From an uncultured Collinsella sp. (GTDB lineage Bacteria; Actinomycetota; Coriobacteriia; Coriobacteriales; Coriobacteriaceae): 64,000 nucleotides of DNA. Made by a program: the position numbers and the translations under genes. The DNA is taken from assembly GCA_959601045.1 (NCBI GenBank), contig CAUGNZ010000001.1, positions 48,786 through 112,785 on the forward strand, in the 5' to 3' direction. Positions 26,052 to 34,509 of this stretch are shown piece by piece. Within the stretch, counting starts at the first letter, position 1. Each line of letters opens with the position of its first letter. The notes beneath the pieces are model-generated. The model was not told the origin of the DNA. It saw only the letters and a list, made by a program, of their open reading frames with translations, and ran no database searches.

Positions 26052-26756
26052 TTAGCGAACGGCTCGCTGCGATTTACGCCACAGCAGATACGAATAGACG
26101 TAGGCAGCTCCGGCTGAACCAAACGCCAGAACCGCAATCACCGCGGCAACGACTTCACTCGAAAGCACCGCACCTGCCACGCCCATCACAATCAGGCCAA
26201 TACCCAGCACCATAAAGCAGGCGCCGCCAAAACGCTGCGTACGGCGCCAGTTCTCGGGATCGGCAAGCGCCCAAGGCGTCTTGATACCGAGCGTATAGTT
26301 CTGCTTCACGCGCGGCAAGTAGTTGCCTACGCCGATGAACAGCAAACCGATAGCACCGGAAATCAGCACGTTGACCGAACCGACCGCCGGCACCACGCCC
26401 CAGACCGTAAGCTCTCCCAGCCAGCTTATGGCGCACATGAACAAGGTGAAGGCGATTACGAAGCCCTGATAGAACTTGCCCGAGGTTCGATATGCCTCAC
26501 CTTTGGGATCGATGCGCGGCACCACGCAGAACATTGCGAGAAGCGCCAGAGGCAGCACGCCGAGCGCGGAGGCCATCCAGCTAGGACCCCAACCATCGAC
26601 GGCGCCGTTCGCGCCCCAGTGCGTGGGAATCTGTGCAGGCAAGCTCGGCATCACCATGAGGTGCGCTACGACATTGGCGACGCACAGAACGACCAGCGCA
26701 ATCCACACGCGCGACGATACCCCCGTGGGGTGAATGCCCTTGTTTTCGTTATTCAT
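26052..26756 (-). CDS. SdpI/DUF1648-family membrane protein
   Basis: A 234-residue protein with about six to seven membrane helices. The DUF1648 signature is in the first loop (MPSLPAQIPTHWGANGAVDG), and the SdpI-like segment GNYLPRVKQNYTLGIKTPWAL with W-RRTQRFGG follows. In Bacillus subtilis SdpI gives immunity to the SdpC toxin and signals to SdpR. The gene starts 8 bases inside the end of the ArsR-type regulator gene, as in sdpRI. No sdpABC toxin genes are visible, so it may be a resistance or sensing protein. Confidence 0.85.
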   Translation of the reverse strand: MNNENKGIHPTGVSSRVWIALVVLCVANVVAHLMVMPSLPAQIPTHWGANGAVDGWGPSWMASALGVLPLALLAMFCVVPRIDPKGEAYRTSGKFYQGFVIAFTLFMCAISWLGELTVWGVVPAVGSVNVLISGAIGLLFIGVGNYLPRVKQNYTLGIKTPWALADPENWRRTQRFGGACFMVLGIGLIVMGVAGAVLSSEVVAAVIAVLAFGSAGAAYVYSYLLWRKSQRAVR

Positions 26757-27027
26757 CCTTATCACCTTCCGTGTTTGTAAAGCCCATAAACCAGCCAATC
26801 AAGTCCTGCATGACGGTGGTGTTTAAGCTGTAAACGATGTTTTGGCCATGGCGCTCGTCGGTCACCAGCCCGGCGTTTTTGAGCGTCGCCAAATGATGGC
26901 TCAATGACGGCTTGCTGATGTCAAAATGCTCGGCAAGCTCCCCGGCCGTACAATTGCCCTCGCGCAGCAACTCCAAAATGCGCCGTCGCGTTGGATCGGC
27001 AAGCGCCTTAAAACCCTCTCCCGGCAT
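26749..27027 (-). CDS. ArsR-family repressor (SdpR-like)
   Basis: A 92-residue winged-helix regulator. The HTH is in GNCTAGELAEHFDISKPSLSHHLATLKNAG-type order with the recognition helix SKPSLSHHL (cited in part). It lacks the metal-site Cys pair of ArsR/SmtB. GAGGAGG precedes the ATG at 27027. The overlap with the sdpI-like gene indicates one operon, and the upstream dyad TTAGA-TCTAA overlapping the promoter suggests autoregulation. Confidence 0.88.
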   Translation of the reverse strand: MPGEGFKALADPTRRRILELLREGNCTAGELAEHFDISKPSLSHHLATLKNAGLVTDERHGQNIVYSLNTTVMQDLIGWFMGFTNTEGDKDE

Positions 27028-27061
27028 AGGACCTCCTCTCACTATCTCTCACGACGCGCAC

Positions 27062-27091
27062 ACTATACTCGTTATTTAGATGTTTGTCTAA
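27062..27091 (-). promoter_or_regulatory. Promoter and operator of the sdpR/sdpI-like operon
   Basis: On the minus strand TAGACA (27085-27090) and TATAGT (27062-27067) are spaced by 17 bases. The inverted repeat TTAGA/TCTAA (27076-27091) overlaps the -35 box, and another TCTAA half site follows. This fits autorepression by the ArsR-type protein. Confidence 0.6.
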
Positions 27092-27193
27092 TTATCTAAT
27101 TTGATACTAAGTATAGAACATGCGTTCGTTTTTAGATACAATGAGCCCAGAAGCAGATGGGTCAGCTCCCTCTTACCAAGAAGGAGATGGACT

Positions 27194-27280
27194 ATGAGTA
27201 TTGACGATGTCCTGACGTTGTTATTGCTTGTAATCGCGGCTGTGGAACTCGGCATCCACATTGGAGGTCGAATGAAATAG
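27194..27280 (+). CDS. 28-residue hydrophobic peptide, holin-like (type I toxin) candidate
   Basis: A short gene with a perfect AAGGAG ribosome site 7 bases before the ATG. The peptide starts MSIDDVLTLLLLVIAAVEL and ends in GRMK, one membrane helix with a basic C-terminus. Size and layout resemble the small holin-like toxins of Firmicutes type I toxin-antitoxin loci, often annotated putative holin-like toxin. A GCCG-CGC nested stem lies just after the stop (27280-27306). An antisense RNA has not been demonstrated and would be the needed partner. A plain small membrane peptide is the alternative. Confidence 0.5.
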   Translation: MSIDDVLTLLLLVIAAVELGIHIGGRMK

Positions 27281-27306
27281 CCGCCCCCGCGTAATGCGAA
27301 GACGGC
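27280..27306 (+). terminator. Nested stem-loop after the 28-residue peptide gene
   Basis: GCCG and CGGC form the outer stem and CGC/GCG the inner stem. There is no clear T tract. It may be the 3' end of the small mRNA or part of a regulatory RNA. Bases 27307-27437 show no gene. Confidence 0.35.
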
Positions 27307-27487
27307 CACTTCTCACGCTACAAACGTGTTTTGGAGTTGGCCAACCCGCTGCAACGGGTGCCATCTGCTTCATCTTATGCGAATCCCGATCTCATTTCAA
27401 CAAGCCCCTAGGGCTCAAATGGAATCGTGATAATCCCTATAATGGCGATAGCCCAAACACGATCCGCTTCCCCATCGGAGGACATCT

Positions 27488-28285
27488 ATGACCGAAACCG
27501 CAGCCGCAGCTCCCGTCGAGACACGCGACACCAAGCTCGAGATCATCATGGGCCGTGAGGCGCTCGATAAACTTGCCAACGCCACGGTGCTGGTGCTGGG
27601 CTGTGGCGGCGTGGGATCCAACTGCTGCGAAGCGCTCGCCCGCGGCGGCATCGGTCATTTTGTGATCCTGGACAAGGACATCATCGCGCCCAGCAACATC
27701 AACCGCCAGGCCATCGCCTTTCATAGCACCATCGGCAAGCGCAAGGTGGACGTAATGGAAGCCATGATAAACGATATCAACCCTGCCGCCACCGTCATCA
27801 AGCGCACCGAATACCTGTTGAGCGACAATATCGACGAATTTTTCGCACGCGTTTTGGAGCAAACGAACGGTAAACTCGACTACGTCATCGACGCCATCGA
27901 CACCATTTCGGCCAAGCTCGCCATTGCCAAATATGCTCAGGACAATGACATTCGTTTGGTTAGCTCCATGGGCGGGGCCAACAAGCTCCATCCCGAGTGC
28001 CTCCGCTTTGCCGACATTTTTGATACGGTACGTGACCCCATGAGCCGCATCATGCGCAAAGAATGTAAGAAGCGTGGCATCAAGAGCCTACACGTACTGT
28101 TTAGCTGCGAGGAATCGGTTAAGACACAGCCCCGCGACCCCTCCAACATCCACGAGCGTACCGAGCTCGGAACCGCGAGCTTTATGCCGCCCATCATGGG
28201 TCAGATGATTGCCGGTGAGGTTATCCGCCAGATCAGCGGACGCGGCACCGAGCGCGTGCGCGCCGACGGCCAGCGCTTGGACTAG
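27488..28285 (+). CDS. tcdA: tRNA threonylcarbamoyladenosine dehydratase
   Basis: A 265-residue ThiF/E1-like adenylating enzyme that cyclises t6A37 in tRNA. The ATP-binding loop is VLVLGCGGVGSNCCEALARG near residue 35, followed by LDKDIIAPSNINRQ with conserved Asp, Asn and Arg. The length and the VKTQPRDPSN segment match TcdA (CsdL). It lies 14 bases ahead of tatD in the same direction, a probable two-gene operon. A TATAAT at 27438-27443 could be the -10 box. Confidence 0.88.
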   Translation: MTETAAAAPVETRDTKLEIIMGREALDKLANATVLVLGCGGVGSNCCEALARGGIGHFVILDKDIIAPSNINRQAIAFHSTIGKRKVDVMEAMINDINPAATVIKRTEYLLSDNIDEFFARVLEQTNGKLDYVIDAIDTISAKLAIAKYAQDNDIRLVSSMGGANKLHPECLRFADIFDTVRDPMSRIMRKECKKRGIKSLHVLFSCEESVKTQPRDPSNIHERTELGTASFMPPIMGQMIAGEVIRQISGRGTERVRADGQRLD

Positions 28286-28299
28286 CAGGATGCCCTGCG

Positions 28300-29082
28300 A
28301 TGGAACCGCGATTCTTTGACACGCATTGTCATCTTGATTTGATGCTCAGCCCCGATGCTGCAGCCAGTGAGTCGGCGGCGTTGGGTCTGGGGCTCTTTGA
28401 CTGCGGGGTCGACCCACGCGACTTCGCGGCAGCAAAAAAGCGGGCCAGCCGATACCCAAACATTATCGCGGGCGCCGGCCTCCATCCCTGGTGGCTCGCC
28501 GACGGCCGCTGCGGTCCTGCCGAAGTCAATCTGCTTTGCGAAGTTGCTGACCAAGAGCGCTATATCGGCGAGGTAGGACTCGACTTTTCTGCGCGCTTTG
28601 CCGGAAGCGAACCGCTTCAAATACAGGCACTTGACCGTCTCTGCGATGCACTCGTGCAGCACCCTCTCGCCGGGCGCGTGATATCAATTCACGCTGTTCG
28701 TTCAGCAGGAACCGTACTGGACGCCCTTGAGTCATATGGATTACTCACCCCAAGCCCCAACTCCCCCGCCATCATCTTTCACTGGTTTAGCGGCACCTCG
28801 AACGAGTTCGTCCGTACGCGAAACGCAGGCTGCTATTTTTCCGTGAACGAGCGGATGCTCGCTACCAAGCGCGGTCGTGAATACGCCCGACAGATTCCAC
28901 TCGACCGTCTGCTGCTCGAAACCGACGCTCCAGCCGAACCGCAAGCAGATGCAAGCGCGCGACAGCTCATCACATCGCTAAAAAGCGCCTCCCTGCACAT
29001 CGCCGAACTTAAAAACTGCGCCGAGGAGAGCGTCGAATCGACCGTTTTAGGAAATTCGCGCTCCATATTTGACTTCCGCTGA
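28300..29082 (+). CDS. TatD-family metal-dependent DNase/hydrolase
   Basis: A 260-residue TIM-barrel hydrolase. Metal ligands: FDTHCHLD at the start, GEVGLDF, SIHAVR, the FHWFSG His, and LLLETDAPAE. These are the standard TatD positions. Proteins of this family act as 3'-5' DNases or quality-control hydrolases. The protein is divergent in the middle but keeps all ligands. It shares a probable operon with tcdA. Confidence 0.85.
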   Translation: MEPRFFDTHCHLDLMLSPDAAASESAALGLGLFDCGVDPRDFAAAKKRASRYPNIIAGAGLHPWWLADGRCGPAEVNLLCEVADQERYIGEVGLDFSARFAGSEPLQIQALDRLCDALVQHPLAGRVISIHAVRSAGTVLDALESYGLLTPSPNSPAIIFHWFSGTSNEFVRTRNAGCYFSVNERMLATKRGREYARQIPLDRLLLETDAPAEPQADASARQLITSLKSASLHIAELKNCAEESVESTVLGNSRSIFDFR

Positions 29083-29087
29083 TCCCG

Positions 29088-29317
29088 GTGGGCAAAAAAT
29101 GCCAAATATGAGTACTGTTGCAAAGCTAGTCACATCATTTTGCGACAAAACAACACCCTGATAATGCACAACCGTTCATTATCAGGGTGTTTTAGCATGG
29201 CTAAAGCCGCGTATAACAGGCTTTTATCGCTCTCGGACATTCAACTAGGGCCTCAAAAGCTTAATTTCGCTGTTACTAAAATAGTGACAGTACTCATATT
29301 TGGCATTTTTTGCCCAC
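29088..29317. mobile_element. MITE-like element with perfect 31-bp terminal inverted repeats
   Basis: Bases 29088-29118 and 29287-29317 are exact reverse complements (GTGGGCAAAAAATGCCAAAT at the outer end), enclosing about 170 bases with no gene. Inside is a hairpin, ACACCCTGATAATG paired with CATTATCAGGGTGT at 29150-29194. A short TCCCG occurs outside both ends but no clear target duplication is visible. A miniature transposable element fits best; a large bidirectional terminator is less likely because the arms are so far apart. Confidence 0.6.
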
Positions 29318-29361
29318 AGGGTCCCGAGAAGACAACGATTCGACTTCCCGGGACTGCTCAC

Positions 29362-30225
29362 CTATTCGGAAATCGGCGCTCCATGGCCCCAGGAGCCTTC
29401 CATGCCGCATACAGTCGAGGCAAACCCCGCCGCAAAGTCGAGCGCGCGCTCAATAGCATTAGCGTCATCGTTGCCACGCTTGACAGCGTCGAGATAGCAC
29501 ATCAGGAACGAAGTCAGGAACGAGTCACCCGCTCCCATGGTGTCCTTCATATCTGCCACAGGCTTGGCATGCTGCCGATAGTAACGCTCGCCGTCGTAGG
29601 CAATGCAGCCCTCAGCGCCAGCCGTGGCCGATACAAAACGCGGACCCAAGCCCTGCACCCATGCCAGACGCTCGCGAATCTCGTCCTCACCCGCGGCATC
29701 CGCCGCACTAAAGAAAGCAAAATCGACGTAGGGCGCAATTTGCTCGTAGTACTCGTCGGTGGAGTCGTCCGAAAAGTCAAAAGAGACCGTGACGCCCGCT
29801 GCCTTCAACTTGGGCAGCTCGCGCTCGGTAAAGCAATAGTTGCCCGAATGAACCACGTCGAACTGCTTCATATACGCAAGGTCAAAGCGATCGAGCACAT
29901 AGCGCGCATCACCACGGATGCCGCCCTCGTTCGACCCCAGAAACACGCGGTCACCATCGACCACGGTAACACGAGCCGCACCGTTCTCGCCGATGAGTTG
30001 TTTACATTTGGCGAGCTCGACGCTCTCGTCCTCAAGGCTCGCGATGATATGCTCAGCCGCGGCGTCGTTTCCAAAGATGCCCATATACGCGGAGCGCGCG
30101 GCTCCGCATTTCTTGGCATACACGGCAAAGTTCACCGCATTGCCACCCGGATACATAGTGTGGATATGCTCGTAACGATCGACGACGTTATCGCCAAACC
30201 CAAGAGCGCTAACGTTGAATGTCAT
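29362..30225 (-). CDS. PfkB-family sugar kinase, fructoselysine 6-kinase-like
   Basis: A 287-residue ribokinase-fold enzyme. The N-terminal GFGDNVVDRY and PGGNAVNFAVYAKK hold the substrate motif. The catalytic Asp is in DTMGAGDSFLTSF, with the anion hole formed by GAGD. The compact length and the start resemble FrlD, which phosphorylates fructoselysine; the neighbouring deglycase FrlB is not seen, so the substrate is open. GAGGGGAG precedes the ATG at 30225. It follows a HAD phosphatase gene on the same strand, 60 bases away. Confidence 0.8.
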   Translation of the reverse strand: MTFNVSALGFGDNVVDRYEHIHTMYPGGNAVNFAVYAKKCGAARSAYMGIFGNDAAAEHIIASLEDESVELAKCKQLIGENGAARVTVVDGDRVFLGSNEGGIRGDARYVLDRFDLAYMKQFDVVHSGNYCFTERELPKLKAAGVTVSFDFSDDSTDEYYEQIAPYVDFAFFSAADAAGEDEIRERLAWVQGLGPRFVSATAGAEGCIAYDGERYYRQHAKPVADMKDTMGAGDSFLTSFLMCYLDAVKRGNDDANAIERALDFAAGFASTVCGMEGSWGHGAPISE

Positions 30226-30285
30226 AGTGCCGCTCCCCTCTCGTCCCAACGAGATCGCTGTAATAGCCGCCGTACCACCCCGGCC

Positions 30286-30945
30286 CTACGCGAGTTCCAA
30301 CAAATCGGGCAGCTGGTCGATAATCTTATCCGCAGCATCTTGGCTAAATCCAAAGCGCTCCTCGCGCTTGGCGATTACCGTCAGACCGGCGCGCTTACCT
30401 GCGGTAATGCCCGGAACGGAATCCTCAACGCAGCAGCAGCGATTCGCGGGCAGCCCCAGCAGGTCCAGCGCATGCAGGTAGATGTCGGGCTCGGGCTTGC
30501 TCTCCTTAAACTGCTCGCCGCTCACCACATACTCAAAGGCATCAGACAGCCCGCATGCGTTGAGCACTTCCTCGATGCTAACCATGGGAGACGAGCTGGC
30601 AAGCGCCACGCGAACGCCGCGGCGCGGCAGCTCTCGAATCGTATCCACGGCGCCTGGGTTAATCAAAGCCTGATAGTCACGCGGACGCTTATGCGCCCAC
30701 TCGTCCCAACGGGCCAACGCTTCCTCGCCAGTGAAGTGCCCCTTACCGGCGCGCTCAAACCAATCGACCAGCATATGCAGGAAGAACTGATGCGAGGTAC
30801 CGACCTGCCCATTCAACTCCTCTTGAGTCAGATTAAGCCCAAGCTCCTTGGCAAACGCGGCAGTCTCGCCCAAGTAGTAATACTCGGTATCGACAATGAC
30901 GCCGTCCATGTCAAAGATAACGGCGTCGAACGGAAATGCGGACAC
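30286..30945 (-). CDS. HAD-superfamily phosphatase, beta-phosphoglucomutase-like
   Basis: A 219-residue subfamily-IA HAD enzyme. Motif I is AVIFDMDGVIVDTE, motif II VALASSSP, Lys in ESKPEPDIY and motif III CCVEDSVPGI. The helical cap follows motif I. The substrate is probably a sugar phosphate. The start is GTG at 30945 with AGGGAGG 5 bases upstream. It may be cotranscribed with the sugar kinase. Confidence 0.85.
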   Translation of the reverse strand: MSAFPFDAVIFDMDGVIVDTEYYYLGETAAFAKELGLNLTQEELNGQVGTSHQFFLHMLVDWFERAGKGHFTGEEALARWDEWAHKRPRDYQALINPGAVDTIRELPRRGVRVALASSSPMVSIEEVLNACGLSDAFEYVVSGEQFKESKPEPDIYLHALDLLGLPANRCCCVEDSVPGITAGKRAGLTVIAKREERFGFSQDAADKIIDQLPDLLELA

Positions 30946-30957
30946 GGCACCCTCCCT

Positions 30958-30986
30958 AACAAAAGGACGCCCGCAAGCAGGCGCCC
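30958..30986 (-). terminator. Terminator after the Cof-type HAD gene
   Basis: On the minus strand a GC-rich GGGCGCC/GGCGTCC-type stem with a short loop is followed by TTTTG. It lies between the Cof-type gene stop (31010) and the next HAD gene start. Confidence 0.55.
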
Positions 30987-31009
30987 GAGCCATGCATTAA
31001 TCGGCGATT

Positions 31010-31852
31010 CTAACCCAGCAGCTTATCCAGCGCCACTGCAATACCGTCTTCGTTGTTATTGGCGGTTACCATCTGGGCAACTGCCTTAACCTCATCGACG
31101 GCGTTGCCCATGGCAACACCGGTGCCGGCCCACTCAATCATGGACTTGTCGTTCTGGCCGTCGCCAAACGAGACGACCTCGCTGGCATCGATACCGAGCT
31201 TGGGCAGGGCACCCTCGAGCGCACGGGCTTTGTCGATACCGGGCGCCGTGTACTCAAAGTACCAGTCGGCCGTAAACATGCCCGAAAGCGTCTGGGTAAA
31301 GGGCGCATACATCTCCTCGTAATGCGCCTGCAGGTAGGTCGGATCACCCGCCGTCAGCAGCTTGTCCACGGGATAAGTGTCCACGACCTCATGCAAGCTC
31401 TCGACCTCGCGAATCTTAAGATCGCACGCATCGCGCTCGTATTTGACGATGTTTTTCTGCGAACCGTCCGGCAGCGTAATCATGCAGCGGTACGAGTCCT
31501 CGACGTGCAAATCGCGACCGAGCGAAATCATAGGGATCACGTCATAGTTTTGCAGATGATCAATCAGACGGTGCAGTTCGTCAGCCGGCATAGCCTGGTC
31601 AAAAAGGACATCATCGGTCTGAGCGTCGACCACGTGCGCGCCATTAAAGGCAACTAGCAGACCGTCATGGTTTTGAAGGTCGAGCTCCTGCGCCAAGGCG
31701 TGCAACCCCCATGCGGGACGGCCCGAAGCCAAGATGAGCTTAATGCCCGACTCCTGCGCCGCGAGCAGCTTCTCGCGCGTACGCGGGCCGATGACCTTTT
31801 GGTCGTTGGTGAGCGTACCGTCGATATCCATTGCGATGGCTTTGATTGCCAT
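31010..31852 (-). CDS. Cof-type HAD-IIB phosphatase
   Basis: A 280-residue phosphatase. Motif I is AIAMDIDGTLTND, motif II LILASGRP, Lys and motif III VSFGDGQNDKSMIEWAG followed by GVAMGNAVDEVK. These fit the Cof/YidA group acting on sugar phosphates or flavin/PLP phosphates. AGGGAGG lies 5 bases before the ATG at 31852. Confidence 0.9.
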   Translation of the reverse strand: MAIKAIAMDIDGTLTNDQKVIGPRTREKLLAAQESGIKLILASGRPAWGLHALAQELDLQNHDGLLVAFNGAHVVDAQTDDVLFDQAMPADELHRLIDHLQNYDVIPMISLGRDLHVEDSYRCMITLPDGSQKNIVKYERDACDLKIREVESLHEVVDTYPVDKLLTAGDPTYLQAHYEEMYAPFTQTLSGMFTADWYFEYTAPGIDKARALEGALPKLGIDASEVVSFGDGQNDKSMIEWAGTGVAMGNAVDEVKAVAQMVTANNNEDGIAVALDKLLG

Positions 31853-32025
31853 ATATGCCTCCCTGTCATTGAACAACCTTGTCTGAGCCATCATACAGAA
31901 CACCCACGGCGGCGCTGTTTGCAACGGGAAAAATGTCATATTGTCCCAAACATGAACGGCGCGCCTTCGACGATTGCGATGCCCGTCGAGGCGCCTCCCG
32001 ATACATTCCATCCTATCCAAATAGC

Positions 32026-32060
32026 AAGGGGCCCGTATCCCAACGGATACGGGCCCCTTT
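32026..32060 (-). terminator. Intrinsic terminator of pgi
   Basis: AAGGGGCCCGTATCC pairs with GGATACGGGCCCCTT around a 5-base loop, 28 bases after the pgi stop on the minus strand. Confidence 0.85.
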
Positions 32061-32088
32061 CAGCCATAAGCCAACTCGGCCGTAAAAA

Positions 32089-33783
32089 CTACTTGCGATG
32101 CGCGCGATAGAACTCGATGAGCGCCTGGGTCGAAGCGTCCTGCTCGGCCTTGGCGGTGTCGTCGTGGAAGGCCGGGGTGATCTGCTTGGCAAGCTGCTTG
32201 CCCAGCTCGACGCCCCACTGATCGTAGGAGTCGATGCCCCAGACCGTGCCCTCGACAAACGTGATGTGCTCGTACAGGGCGATGAGCTCGCCGAGCGCGA
32301 ACGGGGTCAGCGTGTCGCCGAAGATCGAGGTCGTCGGGCGGTTGCCCTCAAAGCAACGGGCCGGGACGATCTGCTCGGGCGTGCCCTCGGCACGAACCTC
32401 GTCGGCAGTCTTGCCAAAGGCGAGCGCCTTGGTCTGGGCCAGGAAGTTGCCCAGGAACAGCTCGTGCACGTCCTGGCCGCTGTCGGTCGCAGGGTTGGCG
32501 GTATTGGCGAAGGCGATGAAATCGGCCGGGACCACCACGGTGCCCTGGTGCAGCAGCTGGTAGAAGGCGTGCTGACCGTTGGTGCCGGGCTCGCCCCAGA
32601 AGATCTCACCGGTGTCGGAGGTCACGGCGCTGCCGTCCCAGCGGACATGCTTGCCGTTGGACTCCATGGTGAGCTGCTGCAGGTAGGCCGGGAAACGATG
32701 CAGGTACTGGCAGTACGGCAGCACGGCGTGGCTCTTGGAACCGAAGAAGTTGACGTACCAGACGTTGAGCAGGCCCATCAGCGCGACGGCATTGTTCTCG
32801 AGCGGCGTGTTGCAGAAGTACTCGTCGATGGCGTGGAAGCCCTCGAGGAACTGCTGGAAGCGCTCGGGGCCGAGCACGACGATCAGCGACAGGCCCACGG
32901 CGGAGTCGACGGAATAGCGGCCGCCGACCCAGTTCCAGAAACCGAAGGCGTTGGCGGGGTCGATACCGAAGGCCTCAACCTTCTCGAGTGCGGTGGAGAC
33001 GGCGACGAAGTGCTTTGCCACGGCCTCGGCGTTCTGCTCATCGGAGCCGTCGATGGCGCCCTGAGCCTTGAGCTGCTCGAGCATCCAGGTCTTGACCTCG
33101 CGGGCGTTGGTGAGGGTCTCGAGCGTGGTGAAGGTCTTGGAGACGATGATCACGAGCGTGGTCTCGGGATCCAGGCCCTTGAGCTTCTCGGCCTGATCGT
33201 TGGGGTCGATGTTGGAGATATAGCGGCAGTCGATACCGGCGTCGGCATAGGGACGCAGAGCCTCGTAAGCCATGACCGGGCCCAGATCGGAGCCGCCGAT
33301 GCCGATGGACACCAGGTGCTCGATCTTCTTGCCGGTAACGCCCTTCCACTCACCGGAGCGCACGCGCTCGGCGAAGGCATACATGCGATCGAGGACCTCG
33401 TGCACGTCGGCGACGACGTCCTGGCCGTCGACGATGAGCTGGCCCTTCTCGGTTGCGGGGCGGCGAAGCGCGGTGTGCAGGACGGCGCGGTCCTCGGTGG
33501 TGTTAATGTGCTCGCCGGAGAACATGGCGTCGCGGCGCTCCTCGAGCTTCACCTCGCGGGCAAGATCGCACAGCAGTTTGACGGTCTCATCGGTCACCAG
33601 GTTCTTCGACAGATCGAAGTGCAGGTCACCGGCGTCAAAGCTCAGCTTGTTCACGCGCTCGGCATCGGCGGCGAACCAGGCCTTGAGGTCGATACCCTCG
33701 GCCTCGAGCTTCTCCTGATGAGCCTCGAGCGCCTTCCAAGCGGCAGTCGACGTGGCGTCGATAGGTGCGGCAACAGTTGCCAT
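32089..33783 (-). CDS. pgi: Glucose-6-phosphate isomerase
   Basis: A 564-residue isomerase converting glucose 6-phosphate and fructose 6-phosphate. The SIS-domain motif SIGIGGSDLGP lies near residue 145, IVSKTFTTLET near 215, GGRYSVDSAVGL near 290 and the late PGI signature VWGIDSYDQWGVELGKQLA near 510. The length is in the range of the long bacterial PGI form. GAGGAGG precedes the ATG at 33783; a frame to 33861 lacks a site. It is monocistronic. Confidence 0.95.
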   Translation of the reverse strand: MATVAAPIDATSTAAWKALEAHQEKLEAEGIDLKAWFAADAERVNKLSFDAGDLHFDLSKNLVTDETVKLLCDLAREVKLEERRDAMFSGEHINTTEDRAVLHTALRRPATEKGQLIVDGQDVVADVHEVLDRMYAFAERVRSGEWKGVTGKKIEHLVSIGIGGSDLGPVMAYEALRPYADAGIDCRYISNIDPNDQAEKLKGLDPETTLVIIVSKTFTTLETLTNAREVKTWMLEQLKAQGAIDGSDEQNAEAVAKHFVAVSTALEKVEAFGIDPANAFGFWNWVGGRYSVDSAVGLSLIVVLGPERFQQFLEGFHAIDEYFCNTPLENNAVALMGLLNVWYVNFFGSKSHAVLPYCQYLHRFPAYLQQLTMESNGKHVRWDGSAVTSDTGEIFWGEPGTNGQHAFYQLLHQGTVVVPADFIAFANTANPATDSGQDVHELFLGNFLAQTKALAFGKTADEVRAEGTPEQIVPARCFEGNRPTTSIFGDTLTPFALGELIALYEHITFVEGTVWGIDSYDQWGVELGKQLAKQITPAFHDDTAKAEQDASTQALIEFYRAHRK

Positions 33784-33909
33784 AGAGTCCTCCTCAGCAT
33801 ACGGGCGCACACCTCCATGCACGCCCGGATATTCAGATAGCCCTATTCTAGCGCAGGTCAAGACTACAATCAGCGAGCGTTATCAATCCGCCCCTAAACG
33901 GCGACCGAC

Positions 33910-33983
33910 CAAAAAGGGACAGGTTTATTTTGGCAGGTCAAACGCTTTACCTACCAAAATAAACCTGTCTCTTCCTGGCAGGT
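33910..33983. repeat. Inverted pair of REP-like hairpins with AACCTGTCCC loops (copies 2 and 3)
   Basis: Two head-to-head copies of the repeat at 2579 are separated by about 10 bases. The first is on the minus strand (GGGACAGGTT loop in CCAAAA/TTTTGG arms), the second on the plus strand (AACCTGTCTC loop in ACCTACC/GGCAGGT arms). Together they form a 28-bp-arm palindrome. The pair sits directly after the stop of the truncated dehydrogenase gene. Confidence 0.65.
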
Positions 33984-33984
33984 A

Positions 33985-34509
33985 TTATGCCGCGGCGCAC
34001 ACGCTACCAAGCAGCTCGCGCAAGGGAGACCCGATGCCCTCCAGCAACTCGGGCGCGATGATGGCAAAAACGGGAACCTCGCCGGTACCCACAACGGCGG
34101 GCGCTTTTCCCTCGGAGACGATGCATCCGTAGGGAACAAAGCCGTCCTCGCCGGCATCAAGCACGGCCATGCGACGAGCGAGTTCACGCGCAAAGCTCGC
34201 CGTATCGGCATCGCCAATCGCCAGGACAAAGTCCACGCCTTCGTCGGTCGCCAGGGCCACGGCTTCGTCGATCAGCTCGTCTCCCCCGTCGCCTCCAACC
34301 GAGCCACAGCGAAAGAGCACGCGTTCGAGCAGGGCCCGGTCGAGCGAGCCGAGTGCCGCCGAAACAAGCTCATCGCGCGTATGCTTGTCACCGCCCAGCA
34401 CAACCAGCGCCTTGGTGCCTCCGTAGTGAGCGACCAATCGTCCGCACCAGCGAGCCACGTCTCCATCCGCAACAAGGCGCGTCGGCATACCAAACCCATA
34501 ATTGACCAT
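33985..34509 (-). CDS. Truncated iron-alcohol-dehydrogenase-like protein (N-terminal domain only)
   Basis: A 174-residue frame that resembles the NAD-binding half of BdhA-type iron alcohol dehydrogenases. It has NYGFGMPTRLVADGD at the start, ALVVLGGDKHTRDELV and VDFVLAIGDADTASFA where the family has GGGSVIDSAK. The Gly-rich NAD site has lost its glycines, and the C-terminal iron-binding domain (about 200 residues) is absent. It is probably inactive as a dehydrogenase. It could be a decaying gene or a repurposed domain; REP-like repeats lie on both sides. The start at 34509 matches the family N-terminus; 34560 is possible. Confidence 0.6.
   Translation of the reverse strand: MVNYGFGMPTRLVADGDVARWCGRLVAHYGGTKALVVLGGDKHTRDELVSAALGSLDRALLERVLFRCGSVGGDGGDELIDEAVALATDEGVDFVLAIGDADTASFARELARRMAVLDAGEDGFVPYGCIVSEGKAPAVVGTGEVPVFAIIAPELLEGIGSPLRELLGSVCAAA

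Noticed and set aside
29140..31089. 649-codon plus-strand open frame
   Set aside because: It crosses three well-supported minus-strand genes and the MITE-like element. The protein has no family features; long antisense frames are common in GC-rich DNA.
32098..33840. Open frame antisense to pgi
   Set aside because: It mirrors the pgi codons exactly, with Gly/Val/Leu-rich repeats and no start signal.
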